Assembly (NCBI GenBank): GCA_910589105.1
Contig: CAJUST010000028.1
Coordinates: forward strand, 1-31,902
Direction: 5' to 3'
DNA length: 31,902 bases
Source of the DNA: an uncultured Lachnospiraceae bacterium
GTDB taxonomy: Bacteria; Bacillota; Clostridia; Lachnospirales; Lachnospiraceae
The notes below the pieces were generated by a model that saw only the letters and a program-made list of their open reading frames with translations, was not told the origin of the DNA and did no database searches. Below, piece after piece: positions 1 to 8,352 of the stretch. The translations under genes were made by a program, and so were the position numbers. How positions within the stretch are numbered: the first letter of the stretch is position 1; each line of letters starts with the position of its first letter.

Positions 1-572
1 ATACGGACTACGTCTTAACGACGACGGAAGTAATCCGCATGATTAAACAAATGGGCATACAATTTGGCAGGCTCGAAGGCGAATCCGCTGATATGCCGTT
101 TTCTCTGGCATCCGGCGGCGGGGCGATATTTGGCGTAACCGGAGGCGTAACGGAAGCCGTTTTACGCCGTCTGTCCAGCCAGAAAGATTATGCCGCTTTG
201 CGGGAAATTAGTTTTACCGGAATCCGCGGCGAAGAAGGAATCAAAGAAGCCGTCGTGGAACATAATGGAAAAGAAGTCCGCATAGCCGTTGTCAATGGGC
301 TTGCCAACGCAGGCAGGCTGCTAAACCGGATCAAAGCGGGCGAATCGAACTATGACTTTGTAGAGGTGATGGCGTGTAAACGGGGCTGTATTATGGGCGG
401 CGGCCAGCCGGGGCCGGCGGGGCCGCGGACGAAAAAACGCAGAATGGCGTCCCTTTATAAAGTGGACAAAAGCTCAAACATCAAATCCGCAGACGAGAAT
501 CCGGCGATCGAAGCTTTGTATCAGGATTTTCTCAAAGGAAAAGAGCATAAACTATTACACCGGAATTTATAA
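1..572 (+). CDS. [FeFe]-hydrogenase, C-terminal part (5' end outside window)
   Basis: The reading frame is open from base 3, and TDYVLTTTEVIRM runs into the first internal ATG at 39, so this is the end of a longer gene cut by the window edge. The residues match the C-terminal half of the [FeFe]-hydrogenase catalytic domain: SGGGAIFGVTGGVTEAVLR, then the H-cluster loop EVMACKRGCIMGGGQP, then the small-subunit-like tail (DENPAIEALYQDFL and HKLLH). Known members carry out reversible proton reduction, usually with reduced ferredoxin, in the cytoplasm. Both cysteines of the last H-cluster motif are present, but the usual PGG between them is KRG. That suggests a divergent subgroup (perhaps group B) rather than the prototypical M3 enzyme; this assignment is inference. 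The glycosyltransferase gene starts 22 bases after the stop. Confidence 0.9.
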   Translation, partial: TDYVLTTTEVIRMIKQMGIQFGRLEGESADMPFSLASGGGAIFGVTGGVTEAVLRRLSSQKDYAALREISFTGIRGEEGIKEAVVEHNGKEVRIAVVNGLANAGRLLNRIKAGESNYDFVEVMACKRGCIMGGGQPGPAGPRTKKRRMASLYKVDKSSNIKSADENPAIEALYQDFLKGKEHKLLHRNL

Positions 573-594
573 CAGCAAAGAGAGGAAGTAAGAA

Positions 595-1587
595 ATGGCA
601 GCAGCAAAACCGCAGATCTCCGTGATTATCCCGGCATACAACGTGGAAAAACACATTACGCGCTGTCTGCGTTCCTTAGAAAACCAGACTTTAAAACAAA
701 TAGAGATTATTGTAATTGATGACGGAAGCGCAGACGGCACACAACAGGCAATCCGGGCATTTATGGAAGAAACGAAACTTTTGGTCCGTTTATTTTCCGA
801 TTCAAACCATGGGCAGGCATATGCCAGAAACTTTGGGATGCGGCAGGCAGAAGGGACCTATCTCGCATTTATCGACAGCGATGATTATTTAGAGCCGGAT
901 TATTTAGAAAATTTATATGAAACGGCGCAAGCCTGCCAATCAGATGTGGTAAACAGCGGATACCGCGTGGTAAAAGAAGACGGCTCCATAGTGTCGGAAG
1001 TAAACGTGTCCCCATTTTCAAAAGTCAGCGGATTTGGCCGCGCCGGAGTGTTTGTCACATGGTCGAAACTTTACCGGAAGGAGTTTCTGCTAAGAGAAAA
1101 AATCCGGTTCCCGGAGGGCAGATTATACGAAGACGTCCCGTTTTCTTTAGAAGCGAAATTTTTAGGCAAACATGTAAAGAGCATTTCTAACATTGGGTAC
1201 AATTATGTCCAGCATGAAAACAGCACGATGTCCGCATCTTCCATTAAAAGCGAGAAATTTCCGTATCAGGAATTGGATGCATCCCTGAAAAAATTACAAT
1301 CTGCGGACGTGGAGGACAAACATGCCTTGGAATTTGAAGTTTTGCATTTTTTTACGGGATTTTTGTTTTTATATTGCAAAAAAGCTTCCAAAGAGGAGAT
1401 AAACACATTTTGCAGGTATGCCATGAAAGAACTTGCGCAATATTTTCCAAACTACCGGAAAAATCCTTATGTCGGCATATTCCGCTCGAAAGAACTTCCA
1501 TTTTATTATAGAGCGGCGATTTCCCTGTTTGTAATGCTTTCTAAATTACATTTGCTTACCCCTTTTACTTATTTGATTACGAGGTAG
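595..1587 (+). CDS. family 2 glycosyltransferase (GT-A fold)
   Basis: A 330-residue protein that starts with the classic GT2 pattern: SVIIPAYN at residues 9-16, IDDGSADGT at 41-49, and the metal- and nucleotide-sugar-binding DSDD at 94-97. LYEDVPF near residue 180 fits the acceptor-side ED motif of GT2 enzymes that make surface polysaccharides. The C-terminal third is less conserved, with a hydrophobic stretch near the end (residues 305-320) that may touch the membrane. Such enzymes transfer a sugar from an NDP-sugar to a growing glycan; donor and acceptor cannot be read from the sequence. The ATG is preceded by AGAGAGGAAG. It probably shares a transcript with the hydrogenase upstream, and a terminator follows. 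No other polysaccharide gene lies in the window, so its pathway is unknown. Confidence 0.9.
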   Translation: MAAAKPQISVIIPAYNVEKHITRCLRSLENQTLKQIEIIVIDDGSADGTQQAIRAFMEETKLLVRLFSDSNHGQAYARNFGMRQAEGTYLAFIDSDDYLEPDYLENLYETAQACQSDVVNSGYRVVKEDGSIVSEVNVSPFSKVSGFGRAGVFVTWSKLYRKEFLLREKIRFPEGRLYEDVPFSLEAKFLGKHVKSISNIGYNYVQHENSTMSASSIKSEKFPYQELDASLKKLQSADVEDKHALEFEVLHFFTGFLFLYCKKASKEEINTFCRYAMKELAQYFPNYRKNPYVGIFRSKELPFYYRAAISLFVMLSKLHLLTPFTYLITR

Positions 1588-1630
1588 GGAAAGGGAATAA
1601 ACCGTTTGTTCGGGCAGGCATATATCATAT

Positions 1631-1676
1631 AAAAAGAAAAACCGCTTTCGTAGTTTTTGAGCGGTTTTTTCTTTTT
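1631..1676 (+). terminator. intrinsic terminator after the glycosyltransferase gene
   Basis: An A-rich 5' arm ending in ACCGCT (1641-1646) pairs with AGCGGT (1660-1665), and the flanking A and T runs extend the stem. A T-rich tail TTTTTTCTTTTT follows. The symmetric A/T flanks mean it could work in both directions. It separates the hydrogenase/glycosyltransferase unit from plsX. Confidence 0.85.
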
Positions 1677-1730
1677 GGTTTTCTGAACGCATTCATTTAT
1701 GCGTTTGTCGGAGGCGATGTGATTCGTGTC

Positions 1731-1759
1731 TTGATTTCTTGAAACACTTATAGTATATT
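1731..1759 (+). promoter_or_regulatory. sigma-A type promoter for plsX
   Basis: TTGATT (1731-1736), a 17-base spacer and TATATT (1754-1759) lie 28 bases upstream of the plsX start and just after the preceding terminator. Upstream, AACGCAT (1686-1692) and ATGCGTT (1699-1705) form a 7-bp inverted repeat with a 6-base loop, which could be an operator or a small hairpin. I see no FapR-like or TTTGA-TCAAA type fatty-acid operator here. Confidence 0.6.
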
Positions 1760-1786
1760 TGAATAGATATGCAAGGAGGACACAGG

Positions 1787-2809
1787 ATGCAGGAGAAAGT
1801 AAAAATAGCTGTGGACGCTATGGGCGGAGACAATGCCCCGCATGAAATAATAAAAGGCGCAGTGGAGGCAGTGAAAGAAAGAAAAGAGATACAAGTCTGT
1901 CTGATTGGGAAAAGAGAACTGATTACGCATGAATTAAGCCAATTCTCTTATCCTAAAGACCAAATCCGCATCGAACATGCGCAGGAAGCCATTGAGACGG
2001 CGGAGCCTCCCGTTTTGGCGATCCGGAAGAAGAAACAGTCATCTATTGTGATTGGAATGAATATGGTGAAACAAAAAGAAATGGATGCATTTATTTCGGC
2101 GGGAAGCTCTGGGGCGGTATTAGTGGGCGGACAGGTGATTGTCGGCAGGATAAAAGGCATAGAGCGTCCCCCATTGGCGCCGCTAATCCCGACGGAAAAA
2201 GGCGTGTCTCTGTTGATTGACTGTGGAGCCAATGTCGATGCAAGGCCGTCGCATCTGGCGCAATTTGCAAGAATCGGTTCCATCTACATGAAATATGTCG
2301 TAGGGGTCAAAAACCCAAAAGTCGCGATTGTGAATATTGGCGCGGAAGAAGAAAAGGGCAACGCTTTGGTCAAAGAGACATACCCCTTATTAAAGGAATG
2401 CAAAGACATAAATTTTACAGGAAGCATAGAAGCAAGGGAAATTCCACATGGGGAAGCGGACGTGATTGTCTGTGAAGCGTTTACGGGAAATGTAATCCTG
2501 AAATTATATGAAGGATTAAGCCAAACGCTTCTGCATGTCGTCAAAAAAGGACTTTTGAGCACGCTGCGCAGCAAAATAGGAGCTCTTTTGATTAAGCCGG
2601 CGCTGAAAGAAACCATGAAATCGTTTGATGCATCCGCCTATGGCGGCGCGCCGTTACTCGGATTGACAGGACTTGTCGTAAAGATCCATGGCAGTTCCAA
2701 AGCGGCGGAGGTCAAAAATGCCATTATCCAGTGTGTCACCTTCCATGAGCAGGAAATTAATGAAAAAATAAAAAATAATATTGGAAACTCAGACAAAGGG
2801 AAAGAGTAG
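1787..2809 (+). CDS. plsX: phosphate acyltransferase PlsX
   Basis: PlsX converts acyl-ACP and phosphate into acyl-phosphate, the acyl donor for PlsY at the start of phospholipid synthesis. It is a peripheral membrane or cytoplasmic enzyme. The protein begins with the family signature IAVDAMGGDNAP (residues 7-18) and has FISAGSSGAVLVGG, LIDCGANVDARP and VCEAFTGNVILKLYEG in the usual order. An in-frame ATG at 1769 lies upstream of the ribosome binding site, so I start at 1787, where AAGGAGG (1773-1779) is correctly spaced. This gives 340 residues, a normal length. acpP follows 14 bases after the stop. The rpmF gene that often precedes plsX is absent. FakA, encoded at 17753, makes the same acyl-phosphate product from exogenous fatty acids. 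Confidence 0.97.
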   Translation: MQEKVKIAVDAMGGDNAPHEIIKGAVEAVKERKEIQVCLIGKRELITHELSQFSYPKDQIRIEHAQEAIETAEPPVLAIRKKKQSSIVIGMNMVKQKEMDAFISAGSSGAVLVGGQVIVGRIKGIERPPLAPLIPTEKGVSLLIDCGANVDARPSHLAQFARIGSIYMKYVVGVKNPKVAIVNIGAEEEKGNALVKETYPLLKECKDINFTGSIEAREIPHGEADVIVCEAFTGNVILKLYEGLSQTLLHVVKKGLLSTLRSKIGALLIKPALKETMKSFDASAYGGAPLLGLTGLVVKIHGSSKAAEVKNAIIQCVTFHEQEINEKIKNNIGNSDKGKE

Positions 2810-2823
2810 AAAGGAAAAGAATT

Positions 2824-3054
2824 ATGGAATTTGAAAAGTTAAAACAGATTATAGCAGATGTATTAAACGTAGATGCAGATGAAATTACCATGGACACGAC
2901 CTTTGTAGATGATCTTGGCGCGGATTCTTTGGATATTTTCCAGATTATTATGGGAATCGAAGAAGAATTTGACATTGAAATCAATAACGAAGAAGCTGAG
3001 AAAATTGCAACGGTCGCAGACGCGGTAGAACAGATCAAGACGGCTTTAAATTAA
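2824..3054 (+). CDS. acpP: acyl carrier protein
   Basis: A 76-residue acidic protein with the phosphopantetheine attachment motif DLGADSLD; Ser35 is the modified serine. It carries fatty-acyl intermediates as thioesters in type II fatty acid synthesis and supplies acyl-ACP to PlsX, encoded just upstream and probably on the same transcript. The start has AGAAAGGAAAAG about six bases upstream. The length and the three acidic helices are typical. No fabD, fabG or fabF gene lies beside it, unlike many Firmicute fab clusters, so the elongation enzymes must be encoded elsewhere. Confidence 0.97.
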   Translation: MEFEKLKQIIADVLNVDADEITMDTTFVDDLGADSLDIFQIIMGIEEEFDIEINNEEAEKIATVADAVEQIKTALN

Positions 3055-3070
3055 ATGCAATACGTTTCAG

Positions 3071-3099
3071 AAAAAGCCCTTGTGAAACAGGGCTTTTTT
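3071..3099 (+). terminator. intrinsic terminator between acpP and rnc
   Basis: AAAAAGCCCT (3071-3080) pairs with AGGGCTTTTT (3089-3098) around an 8-base loop and is followed by a short T run. It lies only 27 bases before rnc, for which I see no clear separate promoter. It may therefore be a partial terminator that lowers rnc-smc expression relative to acpP, or an RNA processing hairpin. Confidence 0.7.
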
Positions 3100-3125
3100 C
3101 ATTATAGGACAGGGGATTATAAAAT

Positions 3126-3812
3126 ATGAGAAAAATCGAAGATTTTCAAGATTACATTGGATACCGTTTTGAGGATTTGGACCTTTTAAAACAGGCGCTG
3201 ACCCATAGTTCGTATGCCAATGAAAAACATTATAAAAAACAGCCGGACAATGAGCGGCTGGAATTTTTAGGCGATGCGGTGCTTGAACTTGTGACGAGTG
3301 AGTTTCTGTATCTGAATTACGCAGATTTAAGCGAAGGGGACTTGACGAAACTGCGCGCAAGCCTTGTCTGTGAGCCGACGCTTGCGAATTGCGCCCCCCA
3401 GATCCAGCTTGGCGGATTTATCCGTCTGGGCAGAGGGGAAGACATGACGGGAGGAAGGGGCAGGAAATCCATTTTGTCGGACGCCTTAGAAGCAGTGATA
3501 GGGGCTATTTATCTGGATGGTGGTTTTACTAATGCAAAAGAGTTTATACTGAAATTTATTTTAACGGACATTGAGCATAAAAAGCTCTTTTATGATAGCA
3601 AGACTATCCTACAGGAACGCGTGCAGGCGAAGGAAGGGTCTAATCTGAAATATTCGCTGTTAGAGGAGAGCGGGCCGGATCATGCGAAGCTGTTTAAAGT
3701 GGAAGTCCTTGTAGACGGGAAAGCCATGGGGACGGGAAGCGGCCCGACGAAAAAAGCGGCGGAGCAGGAAGCGGCTTATCAGGCTTTGTTAAAATTTTCG
3801 GACATGGCGTGA
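3126..3812 (+). CDS. rnc: ribonuclease III
   Basis: RNase III cleaves double-stranded RNA and matures rRNA and some mRNAs. The N-terminal nuclease domain has the signature NERLEFLGDAVLE (residues 42-54), with catalytic acidic residues including E44 and D50, and the second acidic cluster SDALEAVIGAIYLDGG near residue 118. A double-stranded RNA-binding domain occupies about residues 156-226 and ends in GTGSGPTKKAAEQEAA. Its 228 residues match family length. The ribosome binding site is weak (GGGGATT). The gene sits between acpP and smc, the order seen in B. subtilis. The hairpin just upstream of the start is worth noting because rnc leaders in other bacteria are cut by RNase III itself. Confidence 0.97.
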   Translation: MRKIEDFQDYIGYRFEDLDLLKQALTHSSYANEKHYKKQPDNERLEFLGDAVLELVTSEFLYLNYADLSEGDLTKLRASLVCEPTLANCAPQIQLGGFIRLGRGEDMTGGRGRKSILSDALEAVIGAIYLDGGFTNAKEFILKFILTDIEHKKLFYDSKTILQERVQAKEGSNLKYSLLEESGPDHAKLFKVEVLVDGKAMGTGSGPTKKAAEQEAAYQALLKFSDMA

Positions 3813-3829
3813 CAAATTCAGGGGGAAAT

Positions 3830-6800
3830 ATGTATTTAAAAAGCATAGAAGCGCATGGATTTAAGTCCTTTGCGAATAAAATTGCGTTAGAGTTCCACAA
3901 TGGCATTACAGGCATAGTCGGCCCGAACGGAAGCGGAAAAAGCAATGTGTCTGACGCGGTGCGCTGGGTTTTGGGCGAGCAAAGCGCAAAGCAGTTACGC
4001 GGGGCGAGTATGCAGGACGTTATTTTTTCCGGCACGGAAAACCGTAAACCGTTAAGTTACGCCTATGTGGCGATTACGATGGATAATTCGGACCGTATGC
4101 TGGATATTGACTATCAGGAAGTGACGGTGGCCCGCAGGGTCTACCGTTCCGGCGAAAGTGAATACCTGCTGAATGGAAGCCCCTGCCGCTTAAAAGACGT
4201 CAACGAGCTTTTTTATGACACGGGAATCGGAAAAGAAGGCTATTCCATTATCGGGCAGGGGCAGATCGAAAAAATTTTAAGCGGACGCCCCGAAGAAAAA
4301 AGGGAGCTGTTTGATGAAGCGGCTGGAATCGTCAAATATAAGCGGCGGAAAGCGGCGGCGCAGAAAAAACTGGAAACAGAGCGGGAAAACCTGATCCGCA
4401 TACAGGATATTTTAAGCGAGCTGGAACGGCAGACAGGGCCGCTGGAGAAACAGTCGGAAAAAGCAAAAGTTTACCTGAAAACAAAAGAGGAGCTGAAAAA
4501 ATGCGACGTCAATCTTTTTTTGCTGGATATAGAACGCATAAAGGAAGAAAGAGCCAAAACAGAGGCCAGCTTTAAGATAGCGGACGAAGAACTGCGGCAG
4601 ACGGCGGAAGACTTTGAAAAAGTTAAGGGGGAATATGAAAAAACTGAGCTGGCGTTAGAACAAATAGAAGCGGAAATTGAAAAGGACAGGGAAAAGCTCA
4701 ATGAAACGGCATTGCAAAAAGGGAAACGTCAAGGCGAGATCAATGTTTTAAAGGAACAGATTAAGTCAGACGAGCAGTCGGACGGGCATTATAAAAGCCG
4801 GAAAGAAGAAATAGAAAAAGAAAAACAAGAAAAGCTGATTCAAAAGCAGGAATTTGAAAAGGAGCAGGAACAACTGGGCAGACAGCTTGGGGAAGCGGCG
4901 TCCCGCTGTCAGCTTGCGAAAGAACAAAAGGACAAGCTAAAAGAGGCCATAGAGCGCTATAATGGGGCAATAGAGGAAAGCCAAAAAGAACTGCTCTCCC
5001 TTTTGAACCAAAAAGCCTCCCTGCAGGCGAAACAGGAAAAATTTAACGCGATGGCGGAACAGGTCAATATCCGCAAAGCGCAGTTGACAAAACGCCTGTT
5101 GGAACAGAGAAGTCAGGAATCCGGCTTAAAAGACGTTTACGAGGAGCAGACGAAGGCGCTTGCAGGGGTTAAGGCGGCAATTACGCAGTTAAAAGGACAA
5201 GAAACCCAGATTTTGGCAAAGCAGGAGGAATGGGAGAGGAAACGCGTCGATCTGAAGAAAAAAACAGAGGAGGACACTGCCGCGTACCATAAAATTACGG
5301 CGCGGTTAGAATCCTTAAAAAATCTTGCGGAACGGTATGACGGCTATGGCGGCAGTATCCGGAAAGTCATGGCGAAAAGGGACGCAGAGCCTAATATTTT
5401 AGGCGTAGTGTCTGATTTAATAAAAGTGGAAAAACGTTATGAGACGGCGATAGAAACGGCGCTTGGCGGCAGTATCCAAAATATTGTGACGGAAGATGAC
5501 GAAACGGCGAAACGCATGATTGCGTATTTAAAGCAGAACCGATATGGAAGGGCGACTTTTCTTCCGCTTACGTCCATAAAAGGAAAGGGCGGCATTTCCA
5601 ATCCGGAGGCGCTAAAAGAGACGGGAGTGATTGGGCTTGCCCATACGCTTGTGACGCATGATCCGAAATATGCCAAAATTGCGGCGCAGCTTTTAGGGAG
5701 GGTAGTGGTGGCGGATACGATTGACCATGCCATTGCCCTTGCCAAAAAGTACCGCCATACGCTTTCCATTGTCACATTAGAAGGGGAATCACTGCGTCCC
5801 GGCGGCTCGATGACGGGCGGCGCGTTTAAAAACAGCAGCAACCTTCTTGGCAGGAACCGTGAAATTGAAGATTTGTCCATGCAGAAACAGCAGATACGAA
5901 GCCGTTTGGACGAATACCGGATGCAAAGAGGAGATCTCCACAGGGAACAGTCCCTTTTGTCCGATGAAATAGAAGAAGTCAGGGAGAAACTCCAAGAACA
6001 ATATCTGTTGGAAAATACGGCAGAGCTGAACGCCAAACGCGCCAGACAGCAGAAAGAGGAAAGTGAAGAAATCTGGAAAGGCTTACAGTCAGAAAGCAGG
6101 GAGTTAGACCGCCAGATACAGGAGATGAAGGAAGAATCCGAAACCGTCTGTCAGGAACTAAACTATGCAAAGCGGCGGGAAGAAGAACTTTCCGAAGAAA
6201 GCCGTCTGTGGCAGGAAAAATTAGACGGACAGCTTACGTTAGAAGCGGGAGTAAACGAATCGCTGTCCCACGCGCAGATGGAAGAAGCGAACTTAAAGCA
6301 GAGAAATGAATTTGCCGTGTCAAATCTTATGCGTGTGACAGATGAGATTGAAAAATGCGGCATTCAGGAAAAACAGCTTACGTTAGAAGCGGCTAGGGCA
6401 AAACAAAGCGCCGGAGAAAAGAAACAAGAAATCGAAGAAATCCAAAAGGCGATTGAAGCGTCGGAGTTGGCGGCGCGGCAATTAGAAAGCGGATTAAAGG
6501 AAAAGACAGGCAAAAAAGAAGCCCTTATGGCGGATCGGAAAGGATTTTTTGCAAAACGCGAAGAAATTTCTGGCCGCATGGCGGATTTAGACAAAGAAAT
6601 TTTCCGTTTAACCAGCAGGAAAGAGAAACTTGACGAAGCGAGAGAACAGCAGACAAACTATATGTGGGAAGAATATGAGCTGACGCCCCATGCCGCCGTT
6701 TTGCTAAGGGACGAAACGTGTCAGGATCTTTCTAAACTGAAAAACCGGATTACATCGTTAAAAGACGAGATACGCGCCCTTGGGGACGTAAATGTCAATG

Positions 6801-7390
6801 CGATTGAAGAATACAAAGAAGTGTCAGAGCGCTACGGGTTTATGAAAGGGCAGCATGATGACCTGACAGAAGCGGAAGCGGCTCTGGTTGGCATAATAGA
6901 GGAACTTGACGAGGGGATGCGCAGACAGTTTTCTTTGAAATTCCAAGAAATCCAGAAAGAATTTGACCGCGCGTTTAAAGAGTTATTCGGGGGCGGGAAA
7001 GGGACGCTTGAACTCGTGGAAGAAGAAGACATTTTAGAATGCGGCATCCGCATTATCGCGCAGCCGCCGGGGAAAAAACTACAGAATATGATTCTGCTTT
7101 CCGGCGGTGAAAAATCACTGACTGCGATTGCGCTGTTATTTGCAATCCAGAATCTAAAGCCCTCTCCGTTTTGCCTGTTAGACGAAATTGAAGCGGCTCT
7201 GGACGACTCGAACGTTGGGAGATTTGCAAAATATCTGCATAAACTGACGAAAAACACACAGTTTATTGTCATTACGCACAGGAGAGGAACGATGGCGTCC
7301 GCTGACCGCTTATATGGAATTACCATGCAGGAAAAAGGCGTGTCAACGCTTGTTTCTGTGGATTTAATAGAGCATGATTTAGAGAAATAA
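3830..7390 (+). CDS. smc: chromosome segregation protein SMC
   Basis: SMC is the condensin ATPase that organises and separates chromosomes with ScpA and ScpB (not in this window). The head has a Walker A motif GPNGSGKSN at residues 31-39. Two long coiled coils flank a hinge at about residues 510-640 (containing YDGYGGSIRKV and ETALGGSIQNIV). The C-terminal head carries the signature LLSGGEKSLTAIALL (near 1090) and Walker B FCLLDEIEAALDD (near 1115). A GTG at 3809 is in frame and overlaps the end of rnc. I prefer the ATG at 3830, preceded by AGGGGGA, because it gives the standard start MYLKSIEAHGFKSFA and 1186 residues, the usual length. ftsY follows directly. Confidence 0.97.
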   Translation: MYLKSIEAHGFKSFANKIALEFHNGITGIVGPNGSGKSNVSDAVRWVLGEQSAKQLRGASMQDVIFSGTENRKPLSYAYVAITMDNSDRMLDIDYQEVTVARRVYRSGESEYLLNGSPCRLKDVNELFYDTGIGKEGYSIIGQGQIEKILSGRPEEKRELFDEAAGIVKYKRRKAAAQKKLETERENLIRIQDILSELERQTGPLEKQSEKAKVYLKTKEELKKCDVNLFLLDIERIKEERAKTEASFKIADEELRQTAEDFEKVKGEYEKTELALEQIEAEIEKDREKLNETALQKGKRQGEINVLKEQIKSDEQSDGHYKSRKEEIEKEKQEKLIQKQEFEKEQEQLGRQLGEAASRCQLAKEQKDKLKEAIERYNGAIEESQKELLSLLNQKASLQAKQEKFNAMAEQVNIRKAQLTKRLLEQRSQESGLKDVYEEQTKALAGVKAAITQLKGQETQILAKQEEWERKRVDLKKKTEEDTAAYHKITARLESLKNLAERYDGYGGSIRKVMAKRDAEPNILGVVSDLIKVEKRYETAIETALGGSIQNIVTEDDETAKRMIAYLKQNRYGRATFLPLTSIKGKGGISNPEALKETGVIGLAHTLVTHDPKYAKIAAQLLGRVVVADTIDHAIALAKKYRHTLSIVTLEGESLRPGGSMTGGAFKNSSNLLGRNREIEDLSMQKQQIRSRLDEYRMQRGDLHREQSLLSDEIEEVREKLQEQYLLENTAELNAKRARQQKEESEEIWKGLQSESRELDRQIQEMKEESETVCQELNYAKRREEELSEESRLWQEKLDGQLTLEAGVNESLSHAQMEEANLKQRNEFAVSNLMRVTDEIEKCGIQEKQLTLEAARAKQSAGEKKQEIEEIQKAIEASELAARQLESGLKEKTGKKEALMADRKGFFAKREEISGRMADLDKEIFRLTSRKEKLDEAREQQTNYMWEEYELTPHAAVLLRDETCQDLSKLKNRITSLKDEIRALGDVNVNAIEEYKEVSERYGFMKGQHDDLTEAEAALVGIIEELDEGMRRQFSLKFQEIQKEFDRAFKELFGGGKGTLELVEEEDILECGIRIIAQPPGKKLQNMILLSGGEKSLTAIALLFAIQNLKPSPFCLLDEIEAALDDSNVGRFAKYLHKLTKNTQFIVITHRRGTMASADRLYGITMQEKGVSTLVSVDLIEHDLEK

Positions 7391-7413
7391 GAATGGAAAG
7401 TGAGGAGAAGCGT

Positions 7414-8352
7414 ATGGGCGAGGAGAAGAAAGGCTTTTTTGGGCGGCTGGTCGCAGGTTTGACAAAGACGAGGAATAATATCGTATCTGGGATTGATTCC
7501 ATATTTGGCAGGTTTTCCAGCATAAATGAGGATTTTTATGAAGAACTGGAAGAAATTCTGATTATGGGCGATCTGGGCGTAAAAGCGACGGAAGAAATCT
7601 TGGACAGCTTAAGGGCAAAGGTAAAAGAGGATAAAATCAAAGAGCCGGTGGCCTGCCGCCAGCTTTTAATAGACAGCATCAAAGAGCAGATGCAGACAGG
7701 CGGGCTTGCTTACCGTTTTGAAGAAGAAACGTCTGTCGCGCTTGTCATTGGCGTAAACGGCGTAGGCAAGACGACGACAGTCGGCAAACTTGCCGGAAAG
7801 CTGAAAGGCGAAGGAAAGAAAGTAGTGATTGCGGCGGCAGACACGTTCCGCGCGGCAGCCGGAGAACAGTTATTTGCATGGGCAAACCGGGCAGGGGTGG
7901 AAATGGTCGGCGGGCAGGAAGGGGCAGATCCCGCTTCCGTGATTTTTGATGCGATAGCGTCCGCAAAATCCAAGGGGGCGGACGTCTTGCTCTGCGACAC
8001 GGCAGGCAGGCTCCACAATAAGAAAAACCTGATGGAAGAACTCAAAAAAATCAACCGCATCATTGACAGGGAATATCCGGACGCTTACCGGGAGACATTG
8101 GTGGTCTTAGACGCTACGACAGGGCAGAATGCGTTATCACAGGCAAGGCAGTTCGGGGAAGCGGCAGAGCTGACGGGGATTGTCCTCACAAAGATGGACG
8201 GGACGGCAAAAGGCGGCATAGCCGTTGCAATCCAGTCGGAGCTTGGCGTTCCGGTCAAATATATCGGCGTGGGGGAAAAAATCGAAGATTTACAGAAGTT
8301 TGATGCGGACGAATTTGTGGATGCGCTGTTTCGGGCAAAGGAGGATATGTAA
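7414..8352 (+). CDS. ftsY: signal recognition particle receptor FtsY
   Basis: FtsY is the membrane-associated SRP receptor GTPase that docks Ffh-bound ribosomes at the Sec translocon. Its partner Ffh is encoded at 25884. The NG domain has the P-loop GVNGVGKTTT (about residues 113-122), DTFRAAAGEQL, the G3 motif DTAGRLHNKKNL (near 196) and G4 TKMDGTAKGG (near 259). The acidic A domain is very short, as in many Firmicutes. An upstream in-frame ATG at 7393 is possible, but GAGGAG at 7402-7407 is correctly placed for the ATG at 7414, giving 312 residues. The stop codon shares its last base with the ilvA start codon, so the two are probably translationally coupled. Confidence 0.96.
   Translation: MGEEKKGFFGRLVAGLTKTRNNIVSGIDSIFGRFSSINEDFYEELEEILIMGDLGVKATEEILDSLRAKVKEDKIKEPVACRQLLIDSIKEQMQTGGLAYRFEEETSVALVIGVNGVGKTTTVGKLAGKLKGEGKKVVIAAADTFRAAAGEQLFAWANRAGVEMVGGQEGADPASVIFDAIASAKSKGADVLLCDTAGRLHNKKNLMEELKKINRIIDREYPDAYRETLVVLDATTGQNALSQARQFGEAAELTGIVLTKMDGTAKGGIAVAIQSELGVPVKYIGVGEKIEDLQKFDADEFVDALFRAKEDM

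Noticed and set aside
1769..1786. Upstream start for plsX
   Set aside because: The ribosome binding site AAGGAGG lies downstream of this ATG, so the ATG at 1787 is used.
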